Below, in pieces: positions 44,640 through 54,347 of a DNA stretch of 64,000 nucleotides. The notes below the pieces were generated by a model, which saw nothing but the letters and a program-made list of their open reading frames with translations, was not told where the DNA came from and did not search any database. This DNA is from Faecalibacterium sp. (lineage in GTDB: Bacteria > Bacillota > Clostridia > Oscillospirales > Ruminococcaceae). A program made the translations under genes and the position numbers. The stretch is taken from contig JAHHRL010000005.1 of the NCBI GenBank assembly GCA_020025825.1, positions 41,528-105,527 on the forward strand. Reading direction: 5' to 3'. How positions within the stretch are numbered: the first letter of the stretch is position 1; each line of letters starts with the position of its first letter.

Positions 44640-45242
44640 TTACTTTTCTATCAGAATATCTACTCTGCCCGCAAAGAACGTCCAGTGCTGCTCTGCGGAT
44701 TCCGATTCGATATAGTCGCAGCCTGAATCCTCCAGCATGGGTTTCAGTGATGGGTCCTTGCGCAAAATGCCTGCAGCCATTTCCTTTACAGCTGACCAGT
44801 TCTCTACTGCATTTTGATAGCTTTCCTCATCCAGTGTACCCAACCATTTTTCAATACAGCAATCTACCTCTGAGGGGCATATATTTCGTATTTGTGCGTC
44901 ATCGCACCATTGCACAATATCGTGGGCAGCCCCCACTACCGCCAAACTACTGCCGGCTGTACCTTCGCCCCAACCTAACAGCAAATCCATCTTTTCACAA
45001 ACGGACGCTTCCAGTTTCTGTGCATCTTCCGGCTTCAAGGTAGCTGCCGGTGCCGTTTGCTGCGGTGTATCACTCGGTACAGCAGTTTCTTCCGGAGCTG
45101 CTTGCGATGCCGCCGGAGACTCGCTCGTGCTTTGGCTTGGCATCTCGGGTACAGCCTCGCCGCAAGCAACCATGTATGCACAGGCAATCAATACGGTCAA
45201 TCCTTGCAAAAAAAGTTTTCCATGCGTTGTTCTATTCAACAT
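44640..45242 (-). CDS. Hypothetical lipoprotein
   Basis: A 200-residue protein not matched to a family. The N-terminus is a lipoprotein signal with lipobox YMVAC (Cys near residue 27). A 45-residue Ser/Pro/Thr/Ala-rich linker follows, then a soluble domain with six further Cys spread through it, including CPSEVDCCIEKW. GGAGGG precedes the ATG. It is alone between terminator and an uncertain intergenic region. Anchored outside, role unknown. Confidence 0.75.
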   Translation of the reverse strand: MLNRTTHGKLFLQGLTVLIACAYMVACGEAVPEMPSQSTSESPAASQAAPEETAVPSDTPQQTAPAATLKPEDAQKLEASVCEKMDLLLGWGEGTAGSSLAVVGAAHDIVQWCDDAQIRNICPSEVDCCIEKWLGTLDEESYQNAVENWSAVKEMAAGILRKDPSLKPMLEDSGCDYIESESAEQHWTFFAGRVDILIEK

Positions 45243-45850
45243 AATGCCCTCCTCTGCAAATCATGCGGTCTTTCTGCTTGCTATCCACTCGTTCAGGTTT
45301 ATACCTGTATTATACAGCGCACAGGCAAACTCTGTCCACATGTCAATTTTCTTTTCTACCATAGCGTATGTCACATACACCTCAACTGTGCATTTGGCAC
45401 AAAAAATAGCAAACAACCGCTCCGCCATCCGCTGCGCTTTCCACTTACTGCATAGTAGAATTTCTGTTAAGGGGCTTTGCAGCCATTTCCACACCGAAGT
45501 TGCTCCGATAATAAAATGCACGCAGCCAGACTGATTCACAAGCTTATAGACATGACAGTTTATGGCAGCGGCCACACTTCATTGGTTATGTTTTTCTGCT
45601 TTATCCCAGATTGATATATTTTTGTAACAGTTCCCTTGGTTTGCATTTTTGCCGTGTAAATCAGCGTGTACCTTATCAAAATATCCCCTTGTTTGCCTGT
45701 GTTTTCCGCTTTTTACTGCCATTTGCAAAATATATTTCTGTTTTACTTTATCACGTATCACTGTTATACTTACATAAAATGTACATTGACTTGACTATCC
45801 TCTATGTGCTTTAATGTCACTATTCTGATAAAAAGTGAGGCGAACGGACT
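45243..45850. other. 600-base stretch without a confident gene
   Basis: Minus-strand ORFs exist (45261-45575 and 45579-45761), neither with a good ribosome site or recognised product; the first is described separately. A TTGACT near 45786 and TTTAAT 18 bases on form a possible plus-strand promoter for the glycosyltransferase gene. Confidence 0.4.
45261..45575 (-). CDS. Uncertain small ORF
   Basis: 104 codons from a GTG. The product has Cys and aromatic residues with AERLFAIFCAKCTVEVYVTY and KKIDMWTEFACALYN. Codon composition is plausible for coding, but there is no ribosome site and no recognised family. It ends 18 bases before the lipoprotein start. It may be a remnant. Confidence 0.3.
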   Translation of the reverse strand: MAAAINCHVYKLVNQSGCVHFIIGATSVWKWLQSPLTEILLCSKWKAQRMAERLFAIFCAKCTVEVYVTYAMVEKKIDMWTEFACALYNTGINLNEWIASRKTA

Positions 45851-46543
45851 ATAAAAAAGGTACTTAAATTTCTTGTTATTACAGTTTTTGCTGCAATATT
45901 GCTTTTTCTGGGTGTACTGCTAGGCTATGGCTACAAGATGTATCGTATCCCCTTGCAGCAGCAAAGTCTTACCGATAAAGTTGCCGAAATTCAGGCAAAA
46001 CCCAACTATACGCCACTTTCCGAGTTGCCGGAAACCTACTTAAATGCTGTGGTAGCTGTAGAGGACCATCGCTTTGAGCACCATTTTGGAATTGATTTTA
46101 TCGCTATTTGCCGAGCAACATGGAACAACCTTACCTCGTGGAGTTTTCAGGAGGGCGGCAGCACCATTACACAGCAGCTTGCCAAAAACCTGTATTTCTC
46201 GCAGGACAAAAACATTATCCGCAAGATTTCCGAAATGTTTATGGCTTTCCGATTAGAGCGCACCTATACAAAAGCCGAAATTTTGGAGCTTTATGTAAAC
46301 TCCATCTATTTTGGCGACGGTTACCATTGTGTACGTGAGGCCAGCAAGGGCTACTTTGGCAAAGAGCCCAAGGCGATGACAGATTACGAGTGCACCTTGC
46401 TTGCAGGCATCCCTAAGGCACCTTCCATTTATGCACTGACCAAAAATCCTGCGTTGGCTAAGGAACGCCAAAAATATGTGGTGCAGCAAATGCACGAATA
46501 CGGCTATCTTACCGAGGCTGAGGCTGAAACACTTACCCGCTAA
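45851..46543 (+). CDS. Monofunctional peptidoglycan glycosyltransferase (GT51), apparent ATA start
   Basis: A 230-residue anchored enzyme polymerising lipid II. Residues after the start read KKVLKFLVITVFAAILLFLG, a membrane anchor, then the GT51 motifs VVAVEDHRFEHHFGID (catalytic Glu), EGGSTITQQLAKNLYF and KAEILELYVNSIYFG. The natural N-terminus begins at an ATA codon (45851) where ATG would be expected, ten bases after GTGAGG; a TTG at 45899 would cut the anchor. An in-frame stop lies just upstream. Either ATA initiates, or the gene carries a start-codon mutation. Confidence 0.88.
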   Translation: MKKVLKFLVITVFAAILLFLGVLLGYGYKMYRIPLQQQSLTDKVAEIQAKPNYTPLSELPETYLNAVVAVEDHRFEHHFGIDFIAICRATWNNLTSWSFQEGGSTITQQLAKNLYFSQDKNIIRKISEMFMAFRLERTYTKAEILELYVNSIYFGDGYHCVREASKGYFGKEPKAMTDYECTLLAGIPKAPSIYALTKNPALAKERQKYVVQQMHEYGYLTEAEAETLTR

Positions 46544-46547
46544 TCAT

Positions 46548-46585
46548 AAAGCTTGTACAGACTATCTGGTTTGTACAGGCTTTTT
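46548..46585 (+). terminator. Terminator of the glycosyltransferase gene
   Basis: AAGC-TGTACA/TGTACA-GCTT stem with a 12-base loop and five-T tail immediately after the stop. Confidence 0.75.
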
Positions 46586-46826
46586 CTTTTTGAAATGGCC
46601 TGTTCATAGGACCGTTTATTTTATCGTTTTTTATAAAAATGCCTAAAATTTATTCTATTTTGTAAAAGATTTAATCTTTTTTTGTTTGGCCAAATCTGAT
46701 ACAATATATATAAGGGTTTTATGCATTTATTCTCTGAGCTTCATTTGTATCCCTATTATACAAGTAATTACGCGTAGAGAAAGCATCCCAGTTACATTAT
46801 TTTAATGATTCAAGGAGGTATACCCT

Positions 46827-49082
46827 ATGCGACAAATCATTAACCTGAACCAAAAGTGGGCTTTCTCCAAGGAAGCTACTGCGGTTCCTACCGAAGTTTC
46901 CAACAAGTGGAACTTTGTTAACCTGCCCCACACCTGGAACAACATCGATGGTCAGGACGGCGGCGGTGACTACTACCGTGGCACCGGCTACTATGCTAAA
47001 AATGTTAGCAAAATGGACCTGCCCACCGCTGACCGCTACTTCTTGGAAATCCGTGGCGCAAACTCCTCTGCTGATGTTTACGTAAACGGCAAGCATCTGG
47101 CTCACCACGATGGTGGTTACTCTACTTGGCGTGTTGACATCACTGAGACTCTGGAGCAGGACAACCTGTTTGTCATCGCTGTTGATAACGCACCTAACGA
47201 CCATGTCTATCCTCAGGTTGCAGACTTCACCTTCTACGGCGGTCTGTATCGTGACGTAAACATCATTGCTGTTGATAACTCTCACTTTGATTTGGAGTAC
47301 TACGGCTGCCCCGGCATTCGTGTTACCCCCATCATTGATGGCAACAACGCAAACGTGGAAGTTCAGGTTTACGTAACCAACCAGCTGGAAAATCAGGTGC
47401 TGCGTTACACCGTAATGGATGCTGAGGGCAACACTGTTGCTACCACCACCACTAAGGAGACTGTTGCAAACTTCACCATCGAAAACGTCCACAAGTGGCA
47501 TGGCCGCAAGGATCCGTACCTGTACAGCGTCAAGGTCGAACTGCTGGACGGCGAAAATGCTCTGGATGCTGTTTCCACTCGTTTTGGCTGCCGCAGCTTT
47601 AAGGTTGACCCCGAGCTGGGCTTTATCCTGAACGGCGAAGAGTACCCCCTGCGCGGCACCACTCGTCATCAGGACCGTTGGGGCATCGGCAACGCTTTGC
47701 TGCCTGAGCACCACAAGGAAGACCTGGAGATGATTTGCGAAGTTGGTTTCAACACCATTCGTCTGGCTCACTACCAGCACGACCAGTACTTCTACGACCT
47801 GTGCGATGAGCTGGGCTTGGTTATTTGGGCTGAGATTCCTTACATTTCTCAGCACATGCCCAACGGCCGTGAGAACACCATCTCCCAGATGAAGGAACTG
47901 ATTATCCAGAACTACAACCATGCATCTATTGTGGTTTGGGGCCTGAGCAACGAAATCACCATGCAGACCGATAAGGACCCTGACATGCTGGAGAATCATC
48001 GTATTCTGAACGACTTGGTTCACGAGATGGACAAGACTCGCCTGACCACCCTTGCAGCGCTGTCTACCTGCCCCATCGATTCTTCCTACCTCAAGATTAC
48101 TGACCTGGTTTCTTACAACCACTACTTCGGCTGGTATGGCGGCGATACTTCCATGAACGGCCCCTGGTTTGATAAGTTCCATGCAGCAAATCCCACCATT
48201 CCTGTCGGTTGCTCCGAGTACGGCTGTGAGGCTCTGAACTGGCACTCTTCCAAGCCTGACCAGGGTGACTACACTGAGGAATATCAGGCTTACTATCACG
48301 AAGAGCTGATTAAGCAGCTGTTCCCCCGTAAGTTCATCTGGGCTACTCACCTGTGGAATATGTTCGACTTTGGTGCCGATGCTCGCTCCGAAGGCGGCGA
48401 AAACGGCCAGAACCACAAGGGTCTGGTTACCATCGACCGTAAGTACAAGAAGGACGCTTTCTACGCATACAAGGCATGGTTGTCTGACGATCCGTTCGTT
48501 CACCTGTGCGGCAAGCGTTACGTCGACCGTGTTGAGGACGTGACCAAGGTTACCGTTTACTCCAACCAGAAGACTGTTGAGCTGTTTGCTAACGGCACTT
48601 CTGTGGGCGTTAAGGAAGCTCCGGATCACTTCTTCCACTTCGAGGTACCTAACGTCGGTCACACTCATCTGGTTGCCGTTTCCGGCGATTTGAAGGATGA
48701 GGGCGAACTGAACAAGGTTGAAGTATTCAACGAAGCTTACCGCCTGAAGGAAGCCGGTGCTGTTCTGAACTGGTTTGACATCACCGAGCCCGAAGGATAC
48801 TTCTCCCTGAACGACAAGCTGGGCGCAATTCTGGAAACCGCAGAAGGCAAGGCACTGTTTGCTAAGCTGACTTCTGTTTTGGTAGCTGAAATGTCCAAGA
48901 ACAGCGGCAATGGCGCTAAGGCAGAATTACCTGCTATGAGCGAGGATATGATGCGCATGCTGAGCAGCTTCACTGTTCTGCGTCTGGTCAGCCTGTTTGG
49001 TATGTCTGGCTTTAAGCCCACCAAGGAGCAGCTGCTGGGCGTCAACGCTGAGCTGAATAAGATCGCAAAGCCCAACAAGTAA
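46827..49082 (+). CDS. GH2 family glycoside hydrolase (beta-galactosidase-like)
   Basis: A 751-residue intracellular enzyme without signal peptide. The sugar-binding jelly roll (KWNFVNLPHTWNN, YYRGTGYYAK), immunoglobulin-like and TIM-barrel domains are in order. The acid/base Glu near residue 376 is in WGLSNEIT and the nucleophile Glu near 463 in GCSEYG. A C-terminal extension to residue 750 resembles DUF4982 and more. AAGGAGG precedes the ATG; codon use is strongly biased as in highly expressed genes. Galactoside or glucuronide specificity is open. Confidence 0.9.
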   Translation: MRQIINLNQKWAFSKEATAVPTEVSNKWNFVNLPHTWNNIDGQDGGGDYYRGTGYYAKNVSKMDLPTADRYFLEIRGANSSADVYVNGKHLAHHDGGYSTWRVDITETLEQDNLFVIAVDNAPNDHVYPQVADFTFYGGLYRDVNIIAVDNSHFDLEYYGCPGIRVTPIIDGNNANVEVQVYVTNQLENQVLRYTVMDAEGNTVATTTTKETVANFTIENVHKWHGRKDPYLYSVKVELLDGENALDAVSTRFGCRSFKVDPELGFILNGEEYPLRGTTRHQDRWGIGNALLPEHHKEDLEMICEVGFNTIRLAHYQHDQYFYDLCDELGLVIWAEIPYISQHMPNGRENTISQMKELIIQNYNHASIVVWGLSNEITMQTDKDPDMLENHRILNDLVHEMDKTRLTTLAALSTCPIDSSYLKITDLVSYNHYFGWYGGDTSMNGPWFDKFHAANPTIPVGCSEYGCEALNWHSSKPDQGDYTEEYQAYYHEELIKQLFPRKFIWATHLWNMFDFGADARSEGGENGQNHKGLVTIDRKYKKDAFYAYKAWLSDDPFVHLCGKRYVDRVEDVTKVTVYSNQKTVELFANGTSVGVKEAPDHFFHFEVPNVGHTHLVAVSGDLKDEGELNKVEVFNEAYRLKEAGAVLNWFDITEPEGYFSLNDKLGAILETAEGKALFAKLTSVLVAEMSKNSGNGAKAELPAMSEDMMRMLSSFTVLRLVSLFGMSGFKPTKEQLLGVNAELNKIAKPNK

Positions 49083-49102
49083 TCTGTTACCTTTAAAATA
49101 AT

Positions 49103-49152
49103 CAATGCCCCTGAGGTTTCACCTAGTTGTGAAGCCTCAGGGGCATTTTTTA
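49103..49152 (+). terminator. Terminator of the 46827 GH2 gene
   Basis: A long near-perfect stem (AATGCCCCTGAGG arm plus TTCAC/GTGAA) with a six-T tail. Confidence 0.92.
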
Positions 49153-49192
49153 TGTGATTTTATAATTTGTGTCTGCCTCAAAAGTACCCGGT

Positions 49193-51457
49193 TTACAGTT
49201 CCTTCAGGTCCTCGTAGTATTTATACCCATCTTTATTATGTTCTTTCACGTAATACAGCGCTTCATCTGCCTTTTTGTACAGGTCCGCAAATGTGTATCC
49301 GTCATTCGGTGCACGTGTAACACCAATAGAAGCCGACAGTGTAACGTTCTTGCCGTCCTTTGTGTAAGTCCTACGTATCCGGTCGGACAGTTCTTTTATC
49401 AGCTTTTCTGCATACTGGCAGGAGCGCATATTACGCAGCAGAACTACAAACTCATCTCCGCCCATTCGGCCTACAATGTCGCTGGAACGGAATCGCTTAG
49501 TCATAATTTCGGCTACTTCGACCAGAACTTGGTCACCGCAGTCGTGTCCAAACGTATCATTGATTTGCTTATAATTATCTAGGTCAAACAAAATGAGCAC
49601 CTGTTGTTCATCCGACATATACCCAGAAGCCAAAGCTTCCTCTATCTTGGCACGTGCAGTTGCCGCATTATACAAGCCTGTTAAACCATCACGCTCTGCT
49701 TTACGCTTCAGTTCCAGCTCCTCACATTTTTTCTTGTCGATATCTGTAATAATCAAAATGGCCTTGTTTTTCTTGATTGCGCCACGGTACACAACGCAGG
49801 ATACCCACTTAACCGTACCACCACAATTCATGAGAAATTGGGTTTCACTTTCGTCTTTTCCCTGCTTAAATTTTTCATTTATATTTTTCAAGGAAAGCTC
49901 CTGCAAAACATAGGCCTTATCTTCCGGGCACACGTTCGCAATAATTTCTTCCCGCAAAAATGCGTCATACATTGCCGGTGTTTCTGCACTGTTTTCATCC
50001 AGTAAGTGACCGGTTTCCACATCTGCTCTTGCATGTATTATCGCTTTTGCCATCAAAGCGTTCTGCAGGTCCATCTTGTACTTTGTTTGTTTTTCAAGCC
50101 TTTTATGCTCTGTAATGTCTTCCACAAAGCCAACTGTACCAACAAGGGCATTTTTTTCGTCGTAAATATTACGCAGCAAAAAACGCAACCACATGTTTTC
50201 TGTGTTGCCGCATATCTGCACATCTGCCTTTGCATTTGGCGCAGTCTTTATTGTTTCAAACAGTGCCATAAAAGGCTCCACACTCTGTGCTTCAATCACA
50301 CCTTTTTCCACAATATCTTCAGGTGTAACGCCTTGCTCTGTGTCAGCAAATAGTGTATTGTGAAAATCTGTTTGCGATGTCAGTTCCCGGCACTTCGGGT
50401 TATACTCAAACACCAGATATCTGGAATGCTGCATAGCCATGTGCAGCATCTCTATTTTTTTACTTACTTCCCGGTTTGCTTTCTTCACCTCTCTATTTGC
50501 CTTTACAAAATACCATGTAACGCACAACAGCAACTGGATATGGCATATACCTGCAATAACAGCATTTTTTGTGTTTATACGGTAAATGGAATCCAGTTTT
50601 TCCCCCATTGCTGTATCTTTAACCGTATACACAATCTGCCAATTACTGATACCAATGGGCATATAGCAACCATACCGACGCTGCTCTCCATCGCAAAACG
50701 AAAACCCGCCTTCTTTTTTATTTGCAAAGTCCGCCTTAATTCCAGATATATCCCTATCCAAAAGAACTACGTCTGACAAATCGTCCCAAAAGTTTATATA
50801 TTTAAGGTTACTTTCATTTGCTTGAAAACGATTGATATAGTTGCCGTTCGAGTCAATAATGTACAGGTTGCCTTGTGTTTCCATTTCCATATTTTTATGG
50901 TTAATTACTTCACCCAAGGTTTCCAGATTCATTATACCCATAACCACAGCTTTTACTTGGTTATTCTCCCCCCATACAGGGCAAGCAAAAACCTGCACGT
51001 ACGTTCCCGGCATCTCCTTTGATAGAAAAACCTCCGAAAAAGCCACCTTCCCCTGCATCGCTGTTTGAAAGTATTCCTTATCTGCCGAATTGAATGAACC
51101 CCCTTTCTGGTTGTAGCCATTGCCGTCTTTATCGACAATCGCCGTAAAATCGAACCAGTCCACCTGATTGGCTATTTGCAGTATCATAGCCGCTTCCGGG
51201 CTCCATATCGAATCACAAGCTTGTACCGCCTGCGCTGTATAATTCAAATCATCTAACATTTCGTTGATTAAATCTTTTGTGCCAACCAACTTATTTTTTG
51301 TATTTTCACGCAGTATTGTTTTAAAGCCTTCTACTTCTATCTGCTCAATTGAGTTGCGAAATGCAAAAAAAGATAAAATAATTCCGACAATCGAAACCAG
51401 CGAAATCCCAAGAACAATTTTATTTTTTGCAATAGCTTTTTTCGCAGCATCCGTCAT
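49193..51457 (-). CDS. Cache-PAS-GGDEF diguanylate cyclase
   Basis: A 754-residue signalling protein making cyclic di-GMP. Two membrane segments (near residues 12-32 and 285-305) flank an extracellular dCache-type sensor with the QVDWFDFTAIVDKDG segment. PAS-like regions follow (EFNPKC-like EYNPKCRELTS, GFVEDITEHKRLE), then the cyclase with intact GGDEF (about 665-669) and the inhibitory RSSD I-site five residues before it. AGGAGA precedes the ATG. A promoter lies 230 bases upstream. Ligand unknown; the neighbouring sugar genes suggest a carbohydrate signal. Confidence 0.93.
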   Translation of the reverse strand: MTDAAKKAIAKNKIVLGISLVSIVGIILSFFAFRNSIEQIEVEGFKTILRENTKNKLVGTKDLINEMLDDLNYTAQAVQACDSIWSPEAAMILQIANQVDWFDFTAIVDKDGNGYNQKGGSFNSADKEYFQTAMQGKVAFSEVFLSKEMPGTYVQVFACPVWGENNQVKAVVMGIMNLETLGEVINHKNMEMETQGNLYIIDSNGNYINRFQANESNLKYINFWDDLSDVVLLDRDISGIKADFANKKEGGFSFCDGEQRRYGCYMPIGISNWQIVYTVKDTAMGEKLDSIYRINTKNAVIAGICHIQLLLCVTWYFVKANREVKKANREVSKKIEMLHMAMQHSRYLVFEYNPKCRELTSQTDFHNTLFADTEQGVTPEDIVEKGVIEAQSVEPFMALFETIKTAPNAKADVQICGNTENMWLRFLLRNIYDEKNALVGTVGFVEDITEHKRLEKQTKYKMDLQNALMAKAIIHARADVETGHLLDENSAETPAMYDAFLREEIIANVCPEDKAYVLQELSLKNINEKFKQGKDESETQFLMNCGGTVKWVSCVVYRGAIKKNKAILIITDIDKKKCEELELKRKAERDGLTGLYNAATARAKIEEALASGYMSDEQQVLILFDLDNYKQINDTFGHDCGDQVLVEVAEIMTKRFRSSDIVGRMGGDEFVVLLRNMRSCQYAEKLIKELSDRIRRTYTKDGKNVTLSASIGVTRAPNDGYTFADLYKKADEALYYVKEHNKDGYKYYEDLKEL

Positions 51458-51681
51458 GTTTTTCTCCTATCTATCCATAGCATTACAAAAAACGTGGTGA
51501 ATTCTATTAAGCTGTGTGCGTACCAATATAATTGATTAAAGAAAAATCAGCTCTTCCACTCGGCAGGGCTACTTTTTTTACGTTACCAAAATGCACTGTA
51601 AACTCAGGCAAGCTATCTCTACACAAACCTTTTATGGCAAACCTATTGTTGCTACAGTATATAAATATTCCCCATTTTATA
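51458..51681. other. Long 5' leader of the GGDEF gene
   Basis: Between promoter and start codon lie about 220 bases. A minus-strand ORF (51507-51710, 67 residues, containing LPEFTVHFGNVKKVALPSG) reads through it but overlaps the promoter and has no ribosome site. No cyclic di-GMP riboswitch was recognised. Confidence 0.35.
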
Positions 51682-51710
51682 ATTATACTAGTTTTTATCC
51701 GATTCGGCAA
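51682..51710 (-). promoter_or_regulatory. Promoter of the 49193-51457 GGDEF gene
   Basis: TTGCCG (51705-51710) and TATAAT (51682-51687) are 17 bases apart on the minus strand. Confidence 0.6.
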
Positions 51711-51828
51711 TTAGGCAATAAAGCAGGTATAACCAGTTTTTCCCAGTTTTACGTTAGACACTATATGCTACGCTTACATACAAAGCGTGGAAAAGTCAAA
51801 TAATTTTTGCTCATTGGCGTGGCAATCA

Positions 51829-51862
51829 AAAAAAAGCAAAGTGCAATGCACTTTGCTTTTTT
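51829..51862 (-). terminator. Terminator of the GH2 gene at 51886
   Basis: AAAAAAGCAAAGTGC/GCACTTTGCTTTTTT perfect stem with a 3-base loop and U-run on the minus strand. Confidence 0.9.
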
Positions 51863-51885
51863 AACCGCAATCTAATTTATAGCTT

Positions 51886-54297
51886 TTACTCTACCGTAAT
51901 CGTGCAAAGCCTCTCCCCACGAGTGTCCTTAACATGCAGTTTAACAGTACCCTTTTCACCCGTAGTTGCTACCCAGAAAGCAGCACTGCCACCAACCAAA
52001 GCAAAACTATCCGGGCCGAGTAAACGTGCAGGACCTTCCACAGTTACCTGCACACATTCATGAATAAACGGCATTTTGTTGCCCATGTTATCCACGGCTG
52101 TAACGCAGATGCGTGTTGCATCATAGCTATCGCCCTGTGCGCAAAGCAGTGTATCGTCCGCTTCCACTTTCAGCCGGTCAAAGTACTTGTTCTCACCAAT
52201 TCTGCGCTTTATTACGCATTCACCCTGCCAAAAACCTTCCAGCAGCAAATCATTTTCTTCATCGCCCCAGCCGCCGGCCGCACGCACCGCCATGCCATAC
52301 AACTCGCTCAGCTGCAAGCTATACTTTGCAGCTAAACCACTCATGTACGCAAAGTCCTCTGCGGTGGGCTTAATCAGGGTGCCTTCTTCCACCTTTTTTG
52401 CTAAAAAGTCACGGAACTGCTTGGTATCTTCCTCAGACATACCAAATTCCATATCCTGCTCCATTAAATGAGATACAGTAATGGGCGGGTGAGGCAAGTG
52501 TGCAAACTGCTTATGGTCGGGGTAAAAATCACCTACTACCTTACCATTTTTATGCACACGCACAAAGTCACAGTTAGTCAAAACCGTAAACGGTACCGTA
52601 CCACCGCCGTCACGCTCACCACGGCTTGCTACGGTGATGGGTTCTAGCACGACTTCCTCTTCGGGGGATTTCTGCGATGCGTAGGAATAGGCCGCAAACT
52701 TCGGATTACGGAACATATCGTATACACCGTGATAGCAAATCTTATCGCCGGAGCCAAAACAGCCATGGGTGTTGTAATCAAAAGCACACCAGCTGATACC
52801 ACCCACTAAATCGTCACGCCCCATTGCCTCGTTAATCACTCTCAGGTGACGGATAGCGTGCTCGACCGTACGTGCCTCCTGGTCAAAAATCTTGGTGGGA
52901 TACATATGGCCGTTGCTCTCGGTTACCAGTGTAGGCACTAAATGGTCAAGACCGGTGCTCTCCTGTTGCGGACGGAACACAACCTTGCCGCCATCATGGG
53001 TAAAGTCGTTGTAAGTGTATACATCCTCCAGCATTTCACTGCGTTGGATATAGCGTGTGCCACCGGTTTGGCGTGTGGTATCCATCTCTCGTGCAATACG
53101 GTTTGTTTCGGCATAGAAGTCGTGGTCATCCTGCGACTCGTTAATACGCACACCCCACAAAATAATCGAAGGATGATTATAGTCACGGGTAATCATGTCA
53201 CGTACATCTTGCATAGAGTGCTCTTTCCATGCCTGGTCGCCGATATGCTGCCAGCCCGGAATCTCCTCCACTACCAAAAGGCCTAGTTCGTCGCAAGCGT
53301 CCAGGAAGTGGTGGGACTGCGGGTAATGGCTGGCACGCACCACATTGCAGCCCATTTCCTTTTTCAAGATTACTGCATCATGGCGCTGCACACGCTCCGG
53401 CATGGCGTAGCCAACATACGGCCAAGACTGGTGACGGTTTACACCTACCAGCTTCACTTTTTCTCCATTCAGGAAGAAGCCCTCTGTAGTAAACTCTGCA
53501 CTGCGGAAACCATAGCGTTGCGTTGCTTCATCCCGTACTGCACCAGCCTGCAAGGTAACACGTACTGTGTACAGCACAGGAGCCTGCAGCGACCACAAGT
53601 GCACGTTTTCCAATCCATTTAGAGCTACTGTCAGCCGATTATTTCCCGCTGTCAGCGTCACTGCCTGCTCAGCTGTCGCAACGCACTGCTGCTGTGCATC
53701 CAGCAACTCGATTTTTACAAGGCCTTCTGCCGCCTGCTCTGCGGTTACATCGCAGCGGCACACCAAATCTTTTTGTGCTGCACAAGGATTTTTGCAGCTC
53801 AGCCACAGCCGCTCGATACGGGTTGCGTCTGCAGCACGTAAAAACACTTCACGATAAATACCACCGTAGGTCAGGTAGTCAACTACTTTGCCAAAGGGAG
53901 GAATGTCAGGGCGCTCGGTCGAGTCTACCTCCACCACTAAAACATTATCGCTATCAGCGCTTACGCTATCTGTAATATCTACAGAGAAAGGCGTGTAGCC
54001 GCCTTCGTGTGCGCCAACCTGCTTGCCGTTGCAAAAAACACGGCAGGCAATCATAACACCCTCAAAGTCCAAAAAGACCTTTTTGTTTTTCATTTCCTCC
54101 GGCAAACGGAAAATCTTTTTGTAGCAGCTCACAAACTGATAGCTGTGCTCGTCAAAGCAGTTTAAGGGCAGCATCTTATTGGTATGGGGCAGCTCCACAG
54201 CCTCGAACGCAGCAGTATCGCTAGTGCACAGAGCATCTTCTGGTGTAAAACAGGTTTTATATAGCCATTCACGGTTAAACGCTACTTTATTTTGCAT
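51886..54297 (-). CDS. GH2 family glycoside hydrolase, second copy type
   Basis: An 803-residue cytosolic hydrolase of the beta-galactosidase/glucuronidase clan. Jelly roll and immunoglobulin-like domains (to about 300) lead to the barrel with VGVNRHQSWPYVGYA; acid/base Glu about 387 in INESQ and nucleophile Glu about 460 in VTESNG. C-terminal DUF4982-like and Ig-like domains follow. It differs clearly from the 46827 enzyme. It is the second gene of the symporter-hydrolase unit that an AraC regulator precedes. Confidence 0.9.
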   Translation of the reverse strand: MQNKVAFNREWLYKTCFTPEDALCTSDTAAFEAVELPHTNKMLPLNCFDEHSYQFVSCYKKIFRLPEEMKNKKVFLDFEGVMIACRVFCNGKQVGAHEGGYTPFSVDITDSVSADSDNVLVVEVDSTERPDIPPFGKVVDYLTYGGIYREVFLRAADATRIERLWLSCKNPCAAQKDLVCRCDVTAEQAAEGLVKIELLDAQQQCVATAEQAVTLTAGNNRLTVALNGLENVHLWSLQAPVLYTVRVTLQAGAVRDEATQRYGFRSAEFTTEGFFLNGEKVKLVGVNRHQSWPYVGYAMPERVQRHDAVILKKEMGCNVVRASHYPQSHHFLDACDELGLLVVEEIPGWQHIGDQAWKEHSMQDVRDMITRDYNHPSIILWGVRINESQDDHDFYAETNRIAREMDTTRQTGGTRYIQRSEMLEDVYTYNDFTHDGGKVVFRPQQESTGLDHLVPTLVTESNGHMYPTKIFDQEARTVEHAIRHLRVINEAMGRDDLVGGISWCAFDYNTHGCFGSGDKICYHGVYDMFRNPKFAAYSYASQKSPEEEVVLEPITVASRGERDGGGTVPFTVLTNCDFVRVHKNGKVVGDFYPDHKQFAHLPHPPITVSHLMEQDMEFGMSEEDTKQFRDFLAKKVEEGTLIKPTAEDFAYMSGLAAKYSLQLSELYGMAVRAAGGWGDEENDLLLEGFWQGECVIKRRIGENKYFDRLKVEADDTLLCAQGDSYDATRICVTAVDNMGNKMPFIHECVQVTVEGPARLLGPDSFALVGGSAAFWVATTGEKGTVKLHVKDTRGERLCTITVE

Positions 54298-54347
54298 AAT
54301 GTATCCTCCTAAAAAGGTCGCCGAACAGTACAGATACCCTTACGGTT

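Noticed and set aside
45579..45761. 60-codon Lys-rich minus-strand ORF
   Set aside because: No ribosome site, no recognised motif, and it lies in promoter-like AT-rich DNA.
46797..48668. 623-codon minus-strand ORF
   Set aside because: Antisense of the GH2 gene, whose catalytic motifs are all intact.
51458..51681. Cyclic di-GMP riboswitch before the GGDEF gene
   Set aside because: Neither class I nor class II aptamer conserved bases are visible in the leader.
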